Source: Hypericibacter terrae (lineage in GTDB: Bacteria > Pseudomonadota > Alphaproteobacteria > Dongiales > Dongiaceae). From it: a DNA stretch of 64,000 nt. The notes beneath the pieces were generated by a model that searched no databases, was not told the origin of the DNA, and saw only the letters and a list, made by a program, of their open reading frames with translations. Made by a program: the position numbers and the translations under genes. This document shows positions 62,558 to 64,000 of the stretch, one piece after another (positions within the stretch are counted from its first letter, which is position 1; every line of letters begins with the position of its first letter). The DNA is taken from NCBI RefSeq assembly GCF_008728855.1, contig NZ_CP042906.1, positions 1,426,001 to 1,490,000 of the forward strand. The letters run 5' to 3'.

Positions 62558-62763
62558 GTGGGCGTCTCCTTGTTGGGGTTGGCGATGGCCAGAGGATGAC
62601 CATCGGATTTGATTCACACTACTCACGTTCGCTTGATTTTTCTGTCATCGGGCAGCGAATGAGGCGCCGGAAGGCAAGCTCTCGAAGAGTTGAAGCCGCG
62701 TGCCGGCTGCCTCGAGCGTCTCCGGCACGATGGGCGCCGTCATGCATAAATGTTATCGCCGCA

Positions 62764-63405
62764 TCACGGGCTCTTCGTGCCACCGGTTCTTTCCGCTTCC
62801 CGCAGGCGCGCGTTCTCCGCTTCCAGAACTTCGATGCGCTCGTCGCGTTCCTGCAGTGCCGCAGCAACATCGGTGGCCTCGAAGCGCTGCGGAATATGTT
62901 GCGGGCAGTTCGAATCCCAGGCGGAAACGGTGAAGAGGATCGCCTGCTCGGGACGCGCCCTATAACCTTGCGGCATCAACTTGGCGATCAGCTCGGCATC
63001 GTCTTCGACCACGCGGGCCTCGCCCCAGATCTTGATGCGTCGCCGGTGGGCGTAGTCGATGAGGAAGAGCTGGGCCTTGGGATTCTCGGCGAGGTTGCCT
63101 TGCGTGATGTACTGCCGGTTGCCGGCGAAGTCGGCGAACCCGATGGTCCGGTCGTCCAGCACCTTCAGGAACCCGGGCGGGCCGCCGCGATGCTGGATGT
63201 AGGGCTGGCCCTGGCTGTTGGCGGTGGCGAGGAAGACGCTGGTCTGCGCGCCGATGAATTCGGCCAGGTCGGGCGTCACCCGAGTCTGCCAGGCGCCCTG
63301 CTCTTCGATGCGCGCATAGGACCGCCGGGAACCCTTGCGCGTCTGGATGTTCTTCACGGCCGGCGAGAAGGCGACATCGCTGGAATAGACCCGGTCGGTG
63401 TTCAT
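62764..63405 (-). CDS. Pyridoxamine 5'-phosphate oxidase family protein
   Basis: This 213-residue split-barrel flavin protein of the PNPOx-like group has TSVFLATANSQGQPYIQHRGG, FADFAGNRQYITQGNL and RRRIKIWGEARVVEDD, shared by FMN/heme/F420-binding members. It has a C-terminal coiled coil (ERIEVLEAENARLREAE). It is probably not the vitamin B6 biosynthetic PdxH. It lies 24 bases after the GlcG-like gene in the same direction. Confidence 0.86.
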   Translation of the reverse strand: MNTDRVYSSDVAFSPAVKNIQTRKGSRRSYARIEEQGAWQTRVTPDLAEFIGAQTSVFLATANSQGQPYIQHRGGPPGFLKVLDDRTIGFADFAGNRQYITQGNLAENPKAQLFLIDYAHRRRIKIWGEARVVEDDAELIAKLMPQGYRARPEQAILFTVSAWDSNCPQHIPQRFEATDVAAALQERDERIEVLEAENARLREAERTGGTKSP

Positions 63406-63429
63406 GGTTGCCTCCTTGGTATCGAGACA

Positions 63430-63978
63430 TTATTGCGCCAGACGATTCTGGATCCTGGCGAGACCGGCCTCGGCGCAGATCTCGTCGTTCTGCCCGCCCG
63501 GAGCGCCGCCGACGCCGATGGCAGCGACGATCTCGCCTTTGACTTTCACGGCGACCGCACCCGGCAGCAGAAAGATATTGGGCAGGGATGCGTAGGCCGA
63601 TGCGTAGGGATTGGTCTTGAGCTTCTCCACCCAGTCGCCCAAGCGGTCGAAACCGAAGATCGGTCCGAATGTCACCGTCGTATAGGCCTTGCGGAAGCTT
63701 GCATCCTTGGTATGGACGGTGCTGCCGTCGCCTTTCGCCTGGAGCTTCACATCGCCGGCGCTGTCGACGACGGAGACGCTCACATGCCATCCATGTTCGC
63801 CGCAAACCCGCACGGATTCCGCCGCCGCCTCCATCGCGAGGTCGAGGCTCAAGGCGTTACCGGCAATCTGGGTCTGCGCCACCGCCGCTGTGGGCGTGAA
63901 TAGAGGCGAGGCAAGGAAACCGGCGAGCGACAGGGCCGCGGCGACCCGTGTCGTGCGGCGCGCTTCACTGAGAGCCAT
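63430..63978 (-). CDS. Secreted GlcG/HbpS family heme-binding-like protein
   Basis: This 182-residue protein has a signal peptide (AAALSLAGFLASPLFTPTAAVAQ) and the DUF336 fold: LSLDLAMEAAAESVRVC, VSVSVVDSAGDVK, SFRKAYTTVTFG and VAVKVKGEIVAAIGVGGAPGGQNDEICAEAGL. HbpS of Streptomyces binds heme and iron outside the cell; here the ligand is unknown. It is likely co-transcribed with the PNPOx-like gene. Confidence 0.88.
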   Translation of the reverse strand: MALSEARRTTRVAAALSLAGFLASPLFTPTAAVAQTQIAGNALSLDLAMEAAAESVRVCGEHGWHVSVSVVDSAGDVKLQAKGDGSTVHTKDASFRKAYTTVTFGPIFGFDRLGDWVEKLKTNPYASAYASLPNIFLLPGAVAVKVKGEIVAAIGVGGAPGGQNDEICAEAGLARIQNRLAQ

Positions 63979-64000
63979 CGGCCGCTCCTGTCTTCACATG

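Overview
The window is GC-rich chromosomal DNA of an alphaproteobacterium, most likely of the Rhodospirillales type. Supporting points are the glyQ-glyS-ppdK gene order, a direct-repeat LexA box (GAAC-N7-GAAC) before an imuA/imuB/dnaE2 mutagenesis locus, a long PutA without an N-terminal DNA-binding domain, and several families of short palindromic intergenic repeats. Three stretches are visibly less GC-rich than the rest (about 13.4-15.4, 18.9-21.0 and 34.9-37.2 kb), and all three hold accessory genes.

Layout. 0-10 kb is mostly housekeeping: a partial PhyH-type oxygenase, tRNA-Pro(CGG), a polyprenyl diphosphate synthase, a DUF2007 protein coupled to a TrmN6-like methyltransferase, glycyl-tRNA synthetase alpha and beta, and pyruvate phosphate dikinase. 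10-13 kb holds an orphan Tat-exported substrate-binding protein and a PII/ammonium-transporter pair, in which amtB is frameshifted and the PII lacks the uridylylation tyrosine. 15.4-34.8 kb is a large transport and catabolism cluster. It has a polyamine-type ABC importer, two SDR dehydrogenases, an SMP-30 lactonase, a mutarotase-like protein, an Asp/Glu-racemase-like protein, a DadA-type oxidase, an aldehyde dehydrogenase, a class III aminotransferase, an M29/NicX-like hydrolase, a two-gene opine/sarcosine-oxidase-like enzyme and a GntR regulator. This mix would suit an N-substituted sugar/amino-acid compound (opine- or Amadori-like), but the substrate is inferred.

Two unusual elements sit in or beside this cluster. 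(1) A convergent two-gene cassette, a secreted repeat/propeller-like protein facing a GH108 muramidase-like protein, occurs twice, once at each border of the cluster (13.4-15.4 and 35.0-37.1 kb). (2) A 2.1 kb three-gene island (STAS/GHKL-ATPase protein, STAS-like DUF4325 protein, small membrane protein) lies between two collinear 282-bp copies of the 3' end of an SDR gene, in the manner of an integrated element.

37-44.9 kb carries methylglyoxal synthase, MeaB, a CNNM/CorC-type protein, a P1-family peptidase, YgfZ, membrane and secreted proteins of unknown function and an enoyl-CoA hydratase relative. 44.9-51.9 kb is the SOS mutasome (LexA box, imuA, imuB, dnaE2). It is interrupted by a VOC gene and by a DUF559 nuclease gene that is enclosed by perfect 40-bp inverted repeats; dnaE2 itself contains an in-frame 15-bp-arm palindrome. 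51.9-60.7 kb carries stress and detoxification genes (OsmC, PfpI/DJ-1, nitronate monooxygenase, AlaX-like editing protein, amine oxidase, HdeD) and putA. 60.8-64 kb has a cytochrome c joined to a thioredoxin-like domain, a DoxX protein, a DUF2282/bufferin-like peptide gene without its usual modification genes, a PNPOx-family protein and a GlcG/HbpS-like secreted protein.
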